A stretch of 64,000 nt of DNA from Loripinus fragilis (Eukaryota > Mollusca > Bivalvia > Lucinida > Lucinidae): positions 91,144,913 through 91,208,912 of the forward strand of contig OZ026520.1 in assembly GCA_964019695.1 (NCBI GenBank). The letters run 5' to 3'. The notes under the pieces are model-generated. The model saw only the letters and a list, made by a program, of their open reading frames with translations, did no database searches and was not told where the DNA came from. A program made the position numbers and the translations under genes. Below, piece after piece: positions 33,880 to 45,818 of this stretch. Position 1 is the stretch's first letter; every line of letters begins with the position of its first letter.

Positions 33880-34420
33880 ATACAAGAATCGCGCTACACC
33901 TTAGTGATTTCATGTTACGTACTTGTAGATGCAATATCTTGTTGGTTTTTTTTTTTTTTTTTGCAATTTTGGGTAGAAGGAGGGAAAAAAGGGGATCCGT
34001 GTAAGAAAACTGTCACGTGGTTTTTCTTACAATAGCTTTGGACAGCCTATCTTACTAAGGCGAAAGTGGGTGAAAACATTTTCCAAGCCAAGGTAAACTT
34101 TTGATATCCTTAAATGAGAAATGGGTTTGCCAGCTTAGGGCCCCTCCAAGGGGTTTGGGGCAGCATGAGAACCGGTGCATTTATTTCGTGATAAGTAGGG
34201 CGCAATGGGCACACTTTGAGGGAACAAGGAAACAAATACAGTATCAGGGAACATGGAACTTAGGAAAACATTTTTTTTTATTTGGGGGAACAAGCTTATT
34301 TATAACAGAGGGCGAAAGGAACAGGTACAATGTACCCTCGCCTCTGGGAGGGCCTAGGAAAAGGTTGACCCAGAAATTGCTGACACCGCTTTTTCTCATA
34401 TGGCTTACCACATTTTGTCT
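33880..34420. other. No recognised feature
   Basis: Contains a T16 run near 33946. The open frames at 34101-34469 (plus) and 34244-34432 (minus) show no domain. Confidence 0.45.
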
Positions 34421-34423
34421 TAT

Positions 34424-34604
34424 CACATGCATAGATAACTCTTGTGTAAGACCCTTGTCACGTGCATAGATAACTATTATGTAAAATCCTTGTCATGTGC
34501 ATAGATAACTATTATGTAAGAATCTTGTTACGTGCATAGATAACTCTTATGTATGACCCTTGTCACGTGCATAGATAACTCTTATGTAAGACCCTTGTCA
34601 CGTG
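34424..34604. repeat. 35-bp minisatellite, 5 units
   Basis: The unit is CTTGTCACGTGCATAGATAA then CTCTTATGTAAGACC, repeated about five times with few changes. Most units contain CACGTG, a perfect E-box sequence. Confidence 0.95.
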
Positions 34605-34609
34605 TCAGT

Positions 34610-35160
34610 CCTTACAATGAGACACATGTGTGACATTTCTACAAAATGCCCACATTTAGCATTCCTGTCCTACGACCTTAACTTAATTTGCAAATGGCAG
34701 TGACCGTCTGCTGATGACAGGTAAATCTGAGTGTTCTAGAAATATATGGCAAGGTCTTTAACGATTTGCACGCTTGGTCTTTTTTCGTGCTTCTATTGTC
34801 GTCTGCTGACTTTAAAAGTTTGGGTGGAATATGCTATCTAAAATAGATTTTGGATTTTTTCATTCTGCCAAGTTTTAACTTAGAAACCGATAACCGTTCA
34901 CGCATAACACATAACCACCATACTTCCAGGTCTTTGTGATCAAATAAAAAGGTATACGTTTCATTTTTTCCACCAATACAAAAAGACACATATGTTCATC
35001 TTTATATATGCTGCAAAACTTGTTTTGGGTAGTATATTTACCTTTACATGTATGTGTGCTAGGTAGTTTAAAACGTCTCTGCAGCAAACAGCGTGGAACA
35101 ATGTCAGACCTCAGCAGACGATATTTTCAGATGCATTTTTTCGTAGTAGGTGGTCTTTTA
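34610..35160. other. No recognised feature
   Basis: No long frames or repeats that can be supported. Confidence 0.5.
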
Positions 35161-35163
35161 AAA

Positions 35164-35525
35164 AGGATTAAATTTCTGATTTCCTCCTCGATATGGCAGA
35201 TAGTTGCGTCACTGGTGCGTCTTTTGAGATCAGAATGTGACGTTGTCCTGTATTACGCTACCTACTTCCGCTTATTGAAATGACCGACATGATCTTTTGA
35301 TCACCCCATATCACTTAGCCCCAACATGCAACGAGTAATAGATAAGGATTAGATTGCTGATTGCTTCCTCGATAGGGTCGTAGTGTTGCGTCACTGGTGC
35401 GTCTTTTGAGCTCACAATGTGACGTAGAACTGCATTATGCTAGCTACTTCCGCCTTTTCAAATGACAGACATGATCTTATGACGAAATCCTTTTGATCAC
35501 GTCTAATCACTTACATGTAACCCCA
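35164..35525. repeat. Two-unit tandem duplication, about 185 bp each
   Basis: Units share TTGCGTCACTGGTGCGTCTT, TTGAG, AATGTGACGT, CTACTTCCG and GACATGATCTT. The second begins near 35346. Confidence 0.8.
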
Positions 35526-35884
35526 GTTGTTCTTACAACTTATATTCAGCCTGTCTGTAGTTTTTCAAGATAGCCCCAAATTATTCTAGAGAATGCGGTT
35601 TAAATTAACCTTGAGCTTAGCCTTCTTTAGACCATTAAAAACAGTGTGGGTTTGAGTGAGAAAACTGCAAAGGTCATACTACATGTACATATGAAGCGAT
35701 TACTTTCACACTTGCGATTTTCAAATAGACACCCTTGTACATCAATCGATAAGAAGATTGTAAATCCCTAAGCGGGTATTTTTGCACGACGTGCACGCGT
35801 CATTTCACCAGGCTCTGCTTTGTTTGATAAGACAATAGATCTTCTGAAAAAGAAATCCAAAATGATTATAAATATATATACGTT

Positions 35885-35975
35885 GACTCCTCATTTCGCG
35901 AATGTTTTATTTTCGCGAAACTTTGTCTCCGCGAAGTTTCGTGAAAATAAAACCGTCGCGAAATTTTCTGAAATT
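35885..35975. repeat. CGCGAA hairpin fragment
   Basis: CTCATTTCGCGAATGTTTTA, TTTTCGCGAAACTTTG and CCGCGAAGTTTCGTGAAAAT make an inverted-repeat cluster related to the element at 60669-60906. Confidence 0.55.
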
Positions 35976-35999
35976 CCGTCGGTCTCCAAAGGGTTAAGA

Positions 36000-37170
36000 C
36001 TACTTATGTTCAGTCTGGTAATGACAGTTTTTCTCCATTATAATAATTAACATTGTCATAATGAATAGTTTATGTACTAAACTCCTTCCCAATTTGATCC
36101 CTGTCAATCTGCAACATTCCTGTTGTAAGCATCTTTCTCAATCGAAATGGAAAACAGTCTGGATCCTGATCAGATGGCTTTGTCTGTTTCTAAAAAGGAA
36201 ATATCCGGGTACAGCAGAAAAAGGGTTTCAAAACTGTCATCCAAAGATGCGCATGTCGTTGCTAGCTTGCAAATTTCGCTTTGAACTCAAATAATTTGTC
36301 AAAAACACTCATTCGTAATATTAACAGTCTGAAAATAGCACACTCAGACAAAAGGCTTCGAGATAATTTAGCTACAACATTTGCATCTGCAAAGTAGGGT
36401 TTTGTGTCATTTCATCGTTTTGTCAATCAATGGGGTGCGCAAAGCATTAACAGCGCATTAACAATCCTGACACTGGTTAAAATGAATTAACATGTTTACT
36501 GTTTACTAAACAAATCTCAGAAAACATACATCAAAAAAGGATGTTGTGTCTTCTTTAACATGCAAAGCTTCTAAATGTCTAATGGATAAAATGCAGCTTG
36601 TTAAAAGCTGACATGCACCTAATCTGACTCTGACATAGGTAAAAATAAGCAAATACTTTTAGCGTAAAATTGAGATTATTGTCTTGTCCATCGATTTAAA
36701 TATCTGAATTTTCTCGATGAGACGGTCCTTTTGAGCACCCACAGCAGTTGTTTTAGTTGAGAAATAAGAAGTTTAAATATGAATTGCACCCACTTATTTG
36801 AAGGCTTGACTTAGTCTGTTTTGCAGTTGTGCAGCTGCACTGGAAAGTCCATTAACTAATCATCAATGAAATTGCATAAAGTTCCCAAAATAATGGCTTT
36901 TAACCATACAACTGATGCATCAGCTAAAAATCGTTTTAATGGACAAAAATAATCACACAAAAAACTGATGTCATTTGCTCTACCAATGATGGTAGAGCTT
37001 ATCCTATCCCAAGTCTTGGGTGTCCAACCGCCCGTCCATCTGTTAACTATTCTAGCTATCGCATTTTCGTCGAAATACCCGGGTGAATGTTACTGAAACG
37101 CATCTGGGGTCTAGTTGCACACCTGCGATTTTGGTTCCAGTTCGTCAATAAACATGGCCACCTGCGGTCA
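36000..37170. other. No gene; fragment of a hairpin MITE
   Basis: 36708-36776 holds the right arm of the GAACC/GGTTC element (GATGAGACGGTCCTTTTGAG then GTTGAGAAATAAG). The remainder shows nothing I can support. Confidence 0.5.
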
Positions 37171-37176
37171 TCTTTG

Positions 37177-37356
37177 ATATGTAATAGTTATACCATGGGT
37201 TGTCCGCCTGTACGTGAAGATAATCCACGAGCTTTAGCGAGTGGATTATCTTACGTACAGGTGGACAATCATGGTATAACTATTTTATACCACCTACATC
37301 AGTGTAGACCTTGCACATCACGAGATAGTTCGTGCTAAAGTTGGTAAGGGTGGTAT
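37177..37356. mobile_element. Hairpin MITE, GTACG-GATAATCC family, copy 2
   Basis: Almost base-for-base the same as 4090-4272: GGTTGTCCGCCTGTACGTGA, GATAATCCACGAGCTTTAGC and TATACCACCTACATCAG. Only a handful of differences separate them. Confidence 0.85.
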
Positions 37357-37359
37357 TAA

Positions 37360-37670
37360 ACATGTTATCGCATCTCCTCTGAACCAGCAGATCAGATGTT
37401 TTAGTGAATTAGGAACTTTTCACTTTCAGCTATTACCGAATTTACAATTGGTCTTGAAATTTCTATGCTATAAGAAAATCGTTTGTGATAAACTCACTGT
37501 TAAAGGGAAGTGTAGGTGTTAGTACAGCTATTCAAAACCGTGTCTTTTATTGACAAATTTTGTTTGAAATTAGAACTAGTGTTAAGTTGTTGGTGTGTGT
37601 TTGTGAATGAAATAACTTGTTAGTCGTTATTTATGTTTTATTCCATCATTTCAGGAACAGTTACTCTTAA
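37360..37670. other. No recognised feature
   Basis: AT-rich single-copy-looking sequence. Confidence 0.5.
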
Positions 37671-37673
37671 ATG

Positions 37674-37911
37674 GGCCAGTGCATGAGATTTTCAACAATG
37701 TTGTTTGTTGCTACCAGCAAAGCCTCAGATCAGCCTGCGCATGTGCGCAGTCTGATCAGAGCCTTTGCTTGACGCTTGAATATTCTGTAAATGTTGAGCC
37801 ACTGACTGAACATCATTTGGAGTTTCTAAGCTTAAAAGTATGCTGCACAGGCTCATCTGAGTCTACACTTGTCAAAATGCCACATTGTTGGCAATCACAT
37901 ATTACGGCTCA
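37674..37911. mobile_element. MITE, GCGCA-core family, copy 3
   Basis: GCATGAGATTTTCAACAATG at left, ATATTACGGCTCA at right, core TCAGCCTGCGCATGTGCGCA. An apparent plus frame across it is just the repeat. Confidence 0.85.
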
Positions 37912-38266
37912 AGTTGTTTAGGTAGCAAAACACTCTGCTCCAGAGTCTCCAGAGCTGGCCAGAGGGTGCACTAAGATAATTCAATTTTTGACCAGCTTCA
38001 ACCATAAAAGCCAATTCTCTTCAGTCTAAATTAGGATAAGAGATGCTTTGTGACTTCTAGAGAAGTAAAACACTAAACTTGATGTTACATAAGAAAGCCA
38101 GCAACATAGAAATCTTAATTGGATCCCCACTTTTTCGATGTCAAATTTTATGACAAAATGTACCAAGTCTGATGCCCCTGCTGGACAGTGTGCATGGGCA
38201 GGCCACTCAAATCTTGCTAAATCATGCAGAAATCCCCATGAGCATGTGCAATACGTGCAGTAGCTA

Positions 38267-38535
38267 TTAATATCAACACAATATTTAAACATTCACAACG
38301 TTTGTCAATGTTCAATATCAACAAAAACAATTCACACAAACATCATCATTTTTTCAAGATATTATATCAATATACCTCTCACTACATCAAACAAAGATAT
38401 TCTAATTCTCCGTTTATTTCACCTGCTTGATTTTCTATTTGGACTTGATAATATGGAGGGTTTCCAACCATATTGAAATTTTGAGTGAGACGGTTATATG
38501 CTAAACCTAGCATACAACATGTTCGCAATATTCAA
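38267..38535. repeat. 269-bp dispersed direct repeat, copy 1
   Basis: Runs from TATTAATATCAACACAATAT through AACAATTCACACAAACATCA and ATTTCACCTGCTTGATTTTC to AACATGTTCGCAA. Repeated at 39882-40157. Confidence 0.8.
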
Positions 38536-38539
38536 ACTT

Positions 38540-38790
38540 TACAGATCAACCTATACATTTGCGCCACAAGGGCTACCACACATATTCAATATTTGTTGAG
38601 GAGGGCTTCCAGCCTCAACAGTCTTTTTATGTTGGCAATATTCAAAAATTAAAGATCAATTGATGCATTATTCAAACCACCATATTCTAAGGTGTTATAT
38701 GGAGCAGTACCAGCCATTTGCAACATTTGTTGAGGAGGGCTACCAGACTCAACAGTATTTCATGTTACACCCAGGCAACCACCAAGTTAG
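38540..38790. repeat. Two-unit tandem repeat
   Basis: The phrase TTTGTTGAGGAGGGCT with CCAG and CTCAACAGT occurs twice, near 38591 and 38730, each preceded by a CAATATTCAAA-like stretch. Confidence 0.65.
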
Positions 38791-38794
38791 CATA

Positions 38795-39880
38795 TCATTC
38801 CAATGAAACATCTAAAGATAAGCTGTCAATAATATAAAATTGGCTATCTATTATTGTCATCCAGGTGCATGCCAAACTACACGAAAACTTGTTCATTTCT
38901 ACATGCTCATTACACTGAAACATAAAAGGTAGTTGAGAAGTTTGTGAAACACCTGTTTTATGGTGAAAACACTCATTTTTTATGGTGAAAAACGCTCATT
39001 TCTTTCTTTTATTAAGCTTCTAAGCGACTCTGACTTTTTGTTTACATTTCCATAGAAATAGGAAACACCAATAGTTATTTCCCTTAGAAAAGAAACAGAT
39101 ATGTGATAAAGATTTGCTTCCCTTAGACAATATTGAGAAAATAGAAAAAAAGTAGTTCCAATCTTAAGATTTCTCTCCCGTGAAAATGTCAAATATTGTA
39201 TTTTCAAGGCTGTGAAATATGTGTATTATATTTAAACAATATTTTCCTGTATTTCATTACATAGTAGATAATAAAATGTAATTTCTGTCACACTGTGGCG
39301 TTCTTCCAAAGCAGCTGATAGAGTCCATCTTGACATAGTATTGGATATCATGGTTATCACGTAAAACACACCTGAAACATAAAGCGAAACAGTAGATACC
39401 AAACAAAATTGACTATGGTGAGGATGAAATGGTTGGGTTAGCAAAAATACCATTGTACTCCTTGCTGTTCTATGCGTAACCGAAACGTTAAAAGATGGAT
39501 ACATATTATGTGTGTAAATATCTAAGCAGCAGGCTATTAAAACATCCTAACAAGTTTACACTTAGAAGCTTTCAAGCTTATCACTCAAATGATTTAAAAA
39601 GTGATTTCTCAATATTAAATGAATTTAATAAATAATTTCTCAATATTAAATGAATACAATTTCACAAATTGCATTATTCTTGAAGAATATATGCGCAAGG
39701 TTGTTAAGATTTACTGACACATCAGACTAACGTAATTCGGTATAATTATGTTAAGAAATGCATGTCTGAATTATTGTGCTTGCTTTAATATGTCAAGTGT
39801 ACAATTCTATGCTTAATATTAGCTTTTTATTGATACTGTAAAACAATTGTTATGTTGTCATTTCTATTTGAAAGATTTTC
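38795..39880. other. No recognised gene
   Basis: Minus-strand open frames at 38980-39207 and 39232-39504 have no known domain. A 31-bp tandem duplication (ATTTCTCAATATTAAATGAA) is at 39603-39655. Confidence 0.5.
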
Positions 39881-39881
39881 T

Positions 39882-40157
39882 ATTAATATCAACACACTAT
39901 TTAACCATTCACAACGTTCACAGATTTGTCAATGTTCAATATCAACAGAAACAATTCACACAAACACCATCATTTTTTCAAGTTATTTAATATCACTTTC
40001 GCTGTATCAAACAATGATATTCTAATTCTTCGTCTATTTCACTTGCTTGATTTTTATTTCGACTTGATAAAATAGAGGATTTGCAACCATATTGAAATAT
40101 TGATTGAAACGGCTGCATACTAAACCTAACATACAGCATGTTCGCAATGTTAAAAAA
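39882..40157. repeat. 269-bp dispersed direct repeat, copy 2
   Basis: Same orientation as 38267-38535, with scattered substitutions and a short insertion (TTCACAGA). Shares TCAATGTTCAATATCAACAG and TAAACCTAACATACAGCATG. Confidence 0.8.
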
Positions 40158-40364
40158 CCGAAGCACGCCAATGATGTCATAAAACTTAAATCTTAATGAT
40201 TCGTTTATTACAAACGTGATGCTTTTGGTGTAAAACTGATCTTAACCATTTTTCTTAACCCGGAATTAGCCCTTTTTGAAAACACTGCAGATCCAGTTCA
40301 TCTGAAGCCCCCTGACCAAGCTCCACATGGACTCCAATCTGATTGAAATTTACATGCTTACAAC

Positions 40365-40608
40365 TGGCCACGAGGTTATTAAACCTTTTCCTTGCTCAAC
40401 TCAGCTGAGCACGAAATGTATCGTGCTCATAAATGTCAAAATGCCAACAATTGTTGGCATTTTAACATTTATAAGCATGATAAATACAACATCTGAGATA
40501 CTAAAAGCAAGAAACTTCATTTGTCGGCATTTTTGCTTTTATGAGCAGTTTAAATCTCATGCTTAGTTGAGTTAAGCATGAAAAGAGTTTTATAACCTCG
40601 GGGCCAGG
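40365..40608. mobile_element. MITE, CATGCTCAACT family, copy 3
   Basis: GGCCACGAGGTTATTAAACC and AGTTTTATAACCTCGGGGCC are the inverted ends. The internal palindrome AAATGCCAACAATTGTTGGC then ATTT is perfect here. This copy gives the clearest picture of the family. Confidence 0.85.
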
Positions 40609-40609
40609 A

Positions 40610-41640
40610 ATAACAGGATAAAAATTGGGGGTAGGGGAGTGGGGGAGTGTAGTACATAAAATACTCAGCAGAGCAAGGGTGGACTCATTGATCGACATAG
40701 TTTTTGGTAAGTACGACTTAAATATGATGTATCGTCACATTTGGCATTAACCTTAAAAGTATTATTGTTATACATCTTTGGACACGCAAATCCGCTGACA
40801 TTTTTGATACATTCACTAATACTGGAATCGGCATTGCGTGATCCAAAAGTATTTTTCTATTATCACCAGACAAACATTCTTGTTGACAAAACCGAGCAAG
40901 GCCAGCTTTTGCGTGCTGTGGTGCATTTTGCCACTAAAGATAATTTGGCCAGTCTGTTTGATTTAACCACGCAACTGTACCGAATTTAGCAATATATTCT
41001 AGATGAGCTGTCAAAAGCATAACATATGCAGTCTATTATTCCATATACAATGTACATGCTTATTTCACTGAAACAATGAAAGTAGTTTAGAATTTGTTTT
41101 TTGCTTGCGGCGCTCTCGCCGCAAGCATTTCTGTCGGAATAGTGATACCCTCTACCTGGTTTGTCTATTTATATAAACAAACTGTTAGCATAACGGTCGT
41201 GGTTATGGGAACAAAACAGTTCAGTGACAAGACAACTCACCGACAGCAATACGAGTTGCACCTCGCTCTTTGACGTATATCTAGCGATTTTCATTCAGTT
41301 TTTTTGCGATTTTCACACAGTTTTTTTAGCGCATCCCATAAATCTGAAAGGACTAGTTGTATTTTTTTTATTTTTCAAAGACTAATTCATATTTTCAAGG
41401 ATGATTTTACAAAATTCCAGGACAAAAGGCACTTTTTTCCAGGACCAAGGCCAAATTTTTCCAGGTCTGTGCGAGCCCTGTCAGAGCATGTCTCATATTA
41501 TATGCCATATTATCCCCCAAATTCAATTTGTGGATATATGTTGTGGTCATGGAATGTCTCTTACTGTTTTCATTTACTGAGACCTTGATCTCAGGAGTCA
41601 GTTCTTGAAAAAATGCACCCACAGCAGATCGCCTATTTTA
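40610..41640. other. No recognised gene; one small hairpin
   Basis: GCTTGCGGCGCTCTCGCCGC then AAGC near 41104-41127 is a tight hairpin. Open frames at 40741-40989 and 41304-41622 are unrecognised. Confidence 0.5.
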
Positions 41641-41708
41641 TTTATGGTAGCATTCCATATTTGGTATGTAGATACATCTTGGACCCTGGAGAGTCACCAA
41701 ATGTTTCC

Positions 41709-41729
41709 AGGTCACTGTGACCTTGACCT
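41709..41729. promoter_or_regulatory. Consensus estrogen-response-element-like palindrome
   Basis: AGGTCACTGTGACCT is an exact inverted repeat of the nuclear-receptor half-site with three-base spacing, followed by another TGACCT. It lies in repeat-like DNA far from the host exons, so a regulatory role is not shown. Confidence 0.4.
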
Positions 41730-41867
41730 CTAGTTTCTGTTCTAGCAAGGTCAAGCTCAGAGCTTATCTGTATATAATTTGAGGTAGGAATCCTAAATTT
41801 GGTGTGAGGATATATTTTGGGATCATGGCGTGTCGCATACACTTCTGGGTCAAATTGACATGTAGAA

Positions 41868-42060
41868 AATAGTAAGTGAGTATAATCAGGAAACACCACA
41901 ATCACAAACTGCAGACAACCCCGTGGCACCGCGAGGAAGAGCGGCTCAACCATCACGAGACACCAGGAAGACACATTAAGCAAAGCAATCAGCTCTCTCT
42001 TCCCCATCAAGATAATTGCAATACTAGAATGGACATAAAGTAACGTACAACAATACAGAG
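41868..42060 (-). repeat. Interspersed repeat R, copy 2
   Basis: GTGAGTATAATCAGGAAACA, CCACAATCACAAACTGCAGA and CTAGAATGGACATAAAGTAA match 10970-11330; the distal part is missing. Strand is arbitrary. Confidence 0.65.
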
Positions 42061-42064
42061 AACA

Positions 42065-43635
42065 ATTACAGACTCTAGCTTGTACATAAGCATGTATAAA
42101 AACACTGCAGATTTACTTTTATAACTTTATTAATCATGCCACGATTGTCCAAACATGAACCATCTGGCACAATTGGAATGATATTGGCCCACTTCTTATC
42201 GAACGTAAGTTCCTACTAAAGATCTTACGCAATAGATGCGTGCGTACGTTTACACCTAAATGGCTACAGTTGCTCCCTTTTAATTACATGTAGTTGTCAA
42301 GTAAACAAATTGAATAGCCCTGTATGTCCCACCTCAATTCTTCATCATAGACAAAAAGGGTGTGCATAAACTGCACAGACTACTCTAATTAACAATTACG
42401 AATAAGAGGGACCGCAAATAGAACACATCAAGGATTTTTTTGTAAAATAAAAACATTTTGACGCTATTGATAGATCTTGAACCCATCTTGCTAGATAGGT
42501 CTAGAGAAGGGAACCACCAGATAAGCTACTAGAGTAACGGTGCTCTGACCCAGCGTTGATCTTTAGTAGGTTCATGACGTCACTATAGTAGCGACTATCG
42601 ATGTTCTAATTGAAATTAGTTACTATCGTAGGAACTAAACTTCGATTCGAAGTGAGCCATTATAATTGCCATCAGTAATCTATATAGAATTGCTACCAGT
42701 CTGATAATAAAAGTGGTCATTAATACACGTAAATATTGTAATTATATTTCTTTCTTTTCCGCATGGTTATGCTCATTACTCTATAAATGTAATTGTCTGC
42801 AGTAGAGTTGTATGATTATCAGAACTTAGCATCAGCCTATAGACTAGCAACAAATCAGGAATATATTTATATGGGAAACATGAAATGACTATTTGAAAAG
42901 TTCTAGGCTTTTTGGGATAGGCGATCAACTATACAGCCCCTCAGAGATCGTTATCAGGCTACAGGGACAGTTAAATATTGAGGCAGGTCTGGTTAACCAA
43001 AAATGACGACCTGACGTTAAGACGGCAACTTACGTCAAGTGTATCAACGATATTTGCATCGAAGATATCCGTTCTGGCTGGCTATCGTCAGTTCCAGACA
43101 AATAATAGGGTTTCGAGTGTAATTTGTATCCAGGTTTTTAATAAAAATATTTTGAAACAATTACTTTAAATCACGTCTGACTCCTAGACAAATTTGCAAC
43201 TTTTGAATCTAAGGGTATTGCTATTCGATAGACTGTTGTCCTAACATTATCTATATTTTGGCATGAAATTAAAAACATCTTTTGCTGACGTGTTGATGTT
43301 CATTGTTGTCAAAACCAAAAAAATTGATACATTGAAAATAAGTAAAATTTTATTAATTTCATTTTTTTTGGCGTTTTTAAAGTCCTTCAGTGTACGTTGC
43401 TAGGTGCCGCTTTAGATAACTGTTTGTGTTTTTCTTTTTCCAAGAGTATCTTACCCACCAACTCAATAACTATTGTTAATGTTAGTCTATGACGTGGTTT
43501 TAGTGCAGTGTAAACAATAACCAAATTTGGAGGTGTTCCCAACAAGGTGCACAAGCTGTTTTTCAACTAGGCAAGCCCTCCTTTAAAAAGGAAAATTTAT
43601 TTAACTTACAGTGAAAATCTCATTAATTGAAAAGA
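42065..43635. other. No recognised feature
   Basis: AT-rich sequence. No frame longer than about 60 codons has recognisable content. Confidence 0.5.
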
Positions 43636-43639
43636 CATA

Positions 43640-43878
43640 TGAGCCGCAACATATGATTTCCAACAATTGGGCAATTTTACAAGGGTAGACTTAGACGAGC
43701 TTGTGCAGCTTTTTTAAGCTTAGAAACCTAATAGATGATGTCAGTAGCTTACATGTAACACTCATAGAATATTCAAGCCACTGGCAAACACTCTGATCAG
43801 TCTGCACGTATGCACAGGCTGGCCTGAGCCTTTGCTGGTGGCACATACCACATTGTTGGCAATCTCATGTCGCGGCTT
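43640..43878. mobile_element. MITE, GCGCA-core family, copy 4 (inverted)
   Basis: TGAGCCGCAACATATGATTT and TGGCAATCTCATGTCGCGGC are the ends; the family body appears in reverse (AGTGTAAC-less variant with CTCTGATCAGTCTGCACGTA). A plus frame starting at 43832 begins inside it. Confidence 0.85.
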
Positions 43879-44067
43879 ATATGATGTATGTACATTTTGG
43901 AATTGCCTCTATGAGACAACAACTTTTGATACTGAAAATAAGGACAAATATTTTGAAGTTAACACTTGCAAAGTATCTTGTCAATTGTTTTTGCCTCTTT
44001 TAAACATCTCAAACTGCCAATCAGTATTAAAGTACCTATCACTAGTCTACCACAACTTAGTAACTTT

Positions 44068-44200
44068 TATGAAAAATGAGAAAAATCAGCAAAGCGAACT
44101 CCCATACGTTTATACATACGAACCCTCTTTCCAGATATCCTGGATCCGCCCCTGCCACCCGTTTTGGTGTAAACTTACGCTTACATTTCTGCTAAAGTAA
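44068..44200. repeat. Dispersed repeat segment
   Basis: AATCAGCAAAGCGAACTCCC, TTTATACATACGAACCCTCT and ATATCCTGGATCCGCCCCTG match 22736-22860. Confidence 0.6.
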
Positions 44201-44282
44201 CTTTAGGCCAAATATTATCCAGTGATGCATGTAAATGTTAAAACATTTCAATCTATTGTTATTGCTGTAGGTATTCTCCGGC

Positions 44283-44480
44283 CTCGAGGTTATAAAACTT
44301 GAGTACAGTCTGAAACTCAAAATAAAGCGCAATGATTGGCTGCTTGCGGACACGTGCCCGCAAGCAGCCAATCACTGCGCTTTATTTCGAGCAAAATAAA
44401 ACGCAATGATTGGCTGCTTGCGGACACTTGTCCGCAAGCAGCCAATCACTGCGCTTTATTTTGAGCTGGAGAATGAACTC
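44283..44480. mobile_element. Inverted-repeat element with tandemly doubled hairpin core
   Basis: Two head-to-tail hairpins (44315-44391 and 44389-44465) share stems AAAGCGCAATGATTGGCTGC then TTGCGG, pairing with CCGCAAGCAGCCAATCACTG. Outer flanks ACTTGAGTACAG and AATGAACTCAAGT are also inverted. The organisation is the same as at 2880-3106 with unrelated sequence. Confidence 0.85.
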
Positions 44481-44484
44481 AAGT

Positions 44485-45615
44485 AGGCAATTTAAACTGC
44501 CACCATTAAGCGTAGTTTCACTTATTTTACAGTCTTTAGACGATGCGTTCTGTGCGCCATAGCTCAACTGTTGAACTTGGTTTTTAAAATGGTGTCAACA
44601 AAATTTTATTAGAAGTATAAATATATATACTTTGTAGATAACCGCAGTTGTCATTTATGATTGCCAGAAGCACGCGATGTTTATGAGACCTGACAGCGCC
44701 ACTTGCCGGACTTGTCAAATGGCTTTCTTAAAGGAACTAGTCACTTAAGAACCAGCATTTGATTCTTTTGAAAAGAACAACTCAAACAGACTGCGTATAT
44801 TACAGCCTGATCAATCTTGGATATGCGAATATTTGCATTGAATAATCGTCTCAAACCCAGTCTAACAGGCAAGCTTGCGCATAATGTTTATTAAGATAGC
44901 ATGTATCAAGTCACACTTCCTGGAATTACGTACCCTTTTGTTGGCGTCAACCAAACTGACATGTACAGAGTGCTGCTATCGGGAACGAGTGAAAGTGGCC
45001 CTTCTTTTAGAAGTTGATTGAATGTATATTCAGCTAAGTAAGCGTATAAGCGACTTCTGATTAAACTGTGCATTTTGTTTAATATCTACATGTAGCTAAA
45101 CAAATCGTACGTAACCGCTTGAGACTTCGCTTTTGTATCATAGTCATACTAATAACTTAGTTTGGGTTGGTCAACTGCTTTATAATTTTCGTTTTCTTAT
45201 GGGCTTGAGCCGGTTCAGCGTGATTACCACGGAAATTGTAATAAGCGCACGACGTGCAGAACAATTGCTCATCATGACCTTTGAACCCGTTAGCTTCTAA
45301 AGGCTAGCCACTTTGACTTAAACAGATACAACTGTACTTCGAACTAGAATCATTTTATTCATCGGTAGTTTACTGCGTTTCTTTTATTATGCTAAATAAA
45401 GTACAGAATTAAAGCAAGAACAGCTTATACCAAGAGCATTTTTCGATTATTAGGATCATTACGGTAAATTGTATTCTCGTTCTTGTGTCTCACGCGGAAG
45501 CAATGACTTTTTATATTTAAATGAAGGTCTTTGTTGATTCCCAGTAGCACAAAATCGTCACGACCACGAACGAACTGTTATATCGCAAGGGAGAAAAAAT
45601 AGGCTAGACTCAAGG
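44485..45615. other. No recognised feature
   Basis: No supported gene or repeat. Confidence 0.5.
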
Positions 45616-45619
45616 CCTA

Positions 45620-45818
45620 CAGTAAAACCTGTCTTAAGCGGCCACTCAAAAATAGCCAAAACAAAGGTCTTAAAGACAAATGGTTGCTTAATGAAGGTCA
45701 AAAGTATTGCAGAATGCTCTCTTGGAGCATTCTGCAATACTTAAGACCTGCATTAATCGGTCTTGAAAACCAATTTTTGTTCTTCTTTTTGAGTGGCCGC
45801 TTAAGACAGGTTTTACTG
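45620..45818. mobile_element. pogo-type MITE, complete copy
   Basis: CAGTAAAACCTGTCTTAAGC and its reverse complement form the ends, with TA at 45618-45619 and 45819-45820. The centre hairpin is GCAGAATGCTCTCTTGGAGC then ATTCTGC. This is the best reference copy for those at 15661, 27043/28697 and 29358. Confidence 0.9.

Noticed and set aside
38267..40157. Pair of LTRs
   Set aside because: No TG/CA ends, no 5-bp duplication, no gag/pol coding between them, and the copies are too diverged.
40741..40989. 82-codon open frame as a small gene
   Set aside because: Hydrophobic start looks signal-like, but no homologue recognised and no promoter, splice or polyadenylation context supports it.
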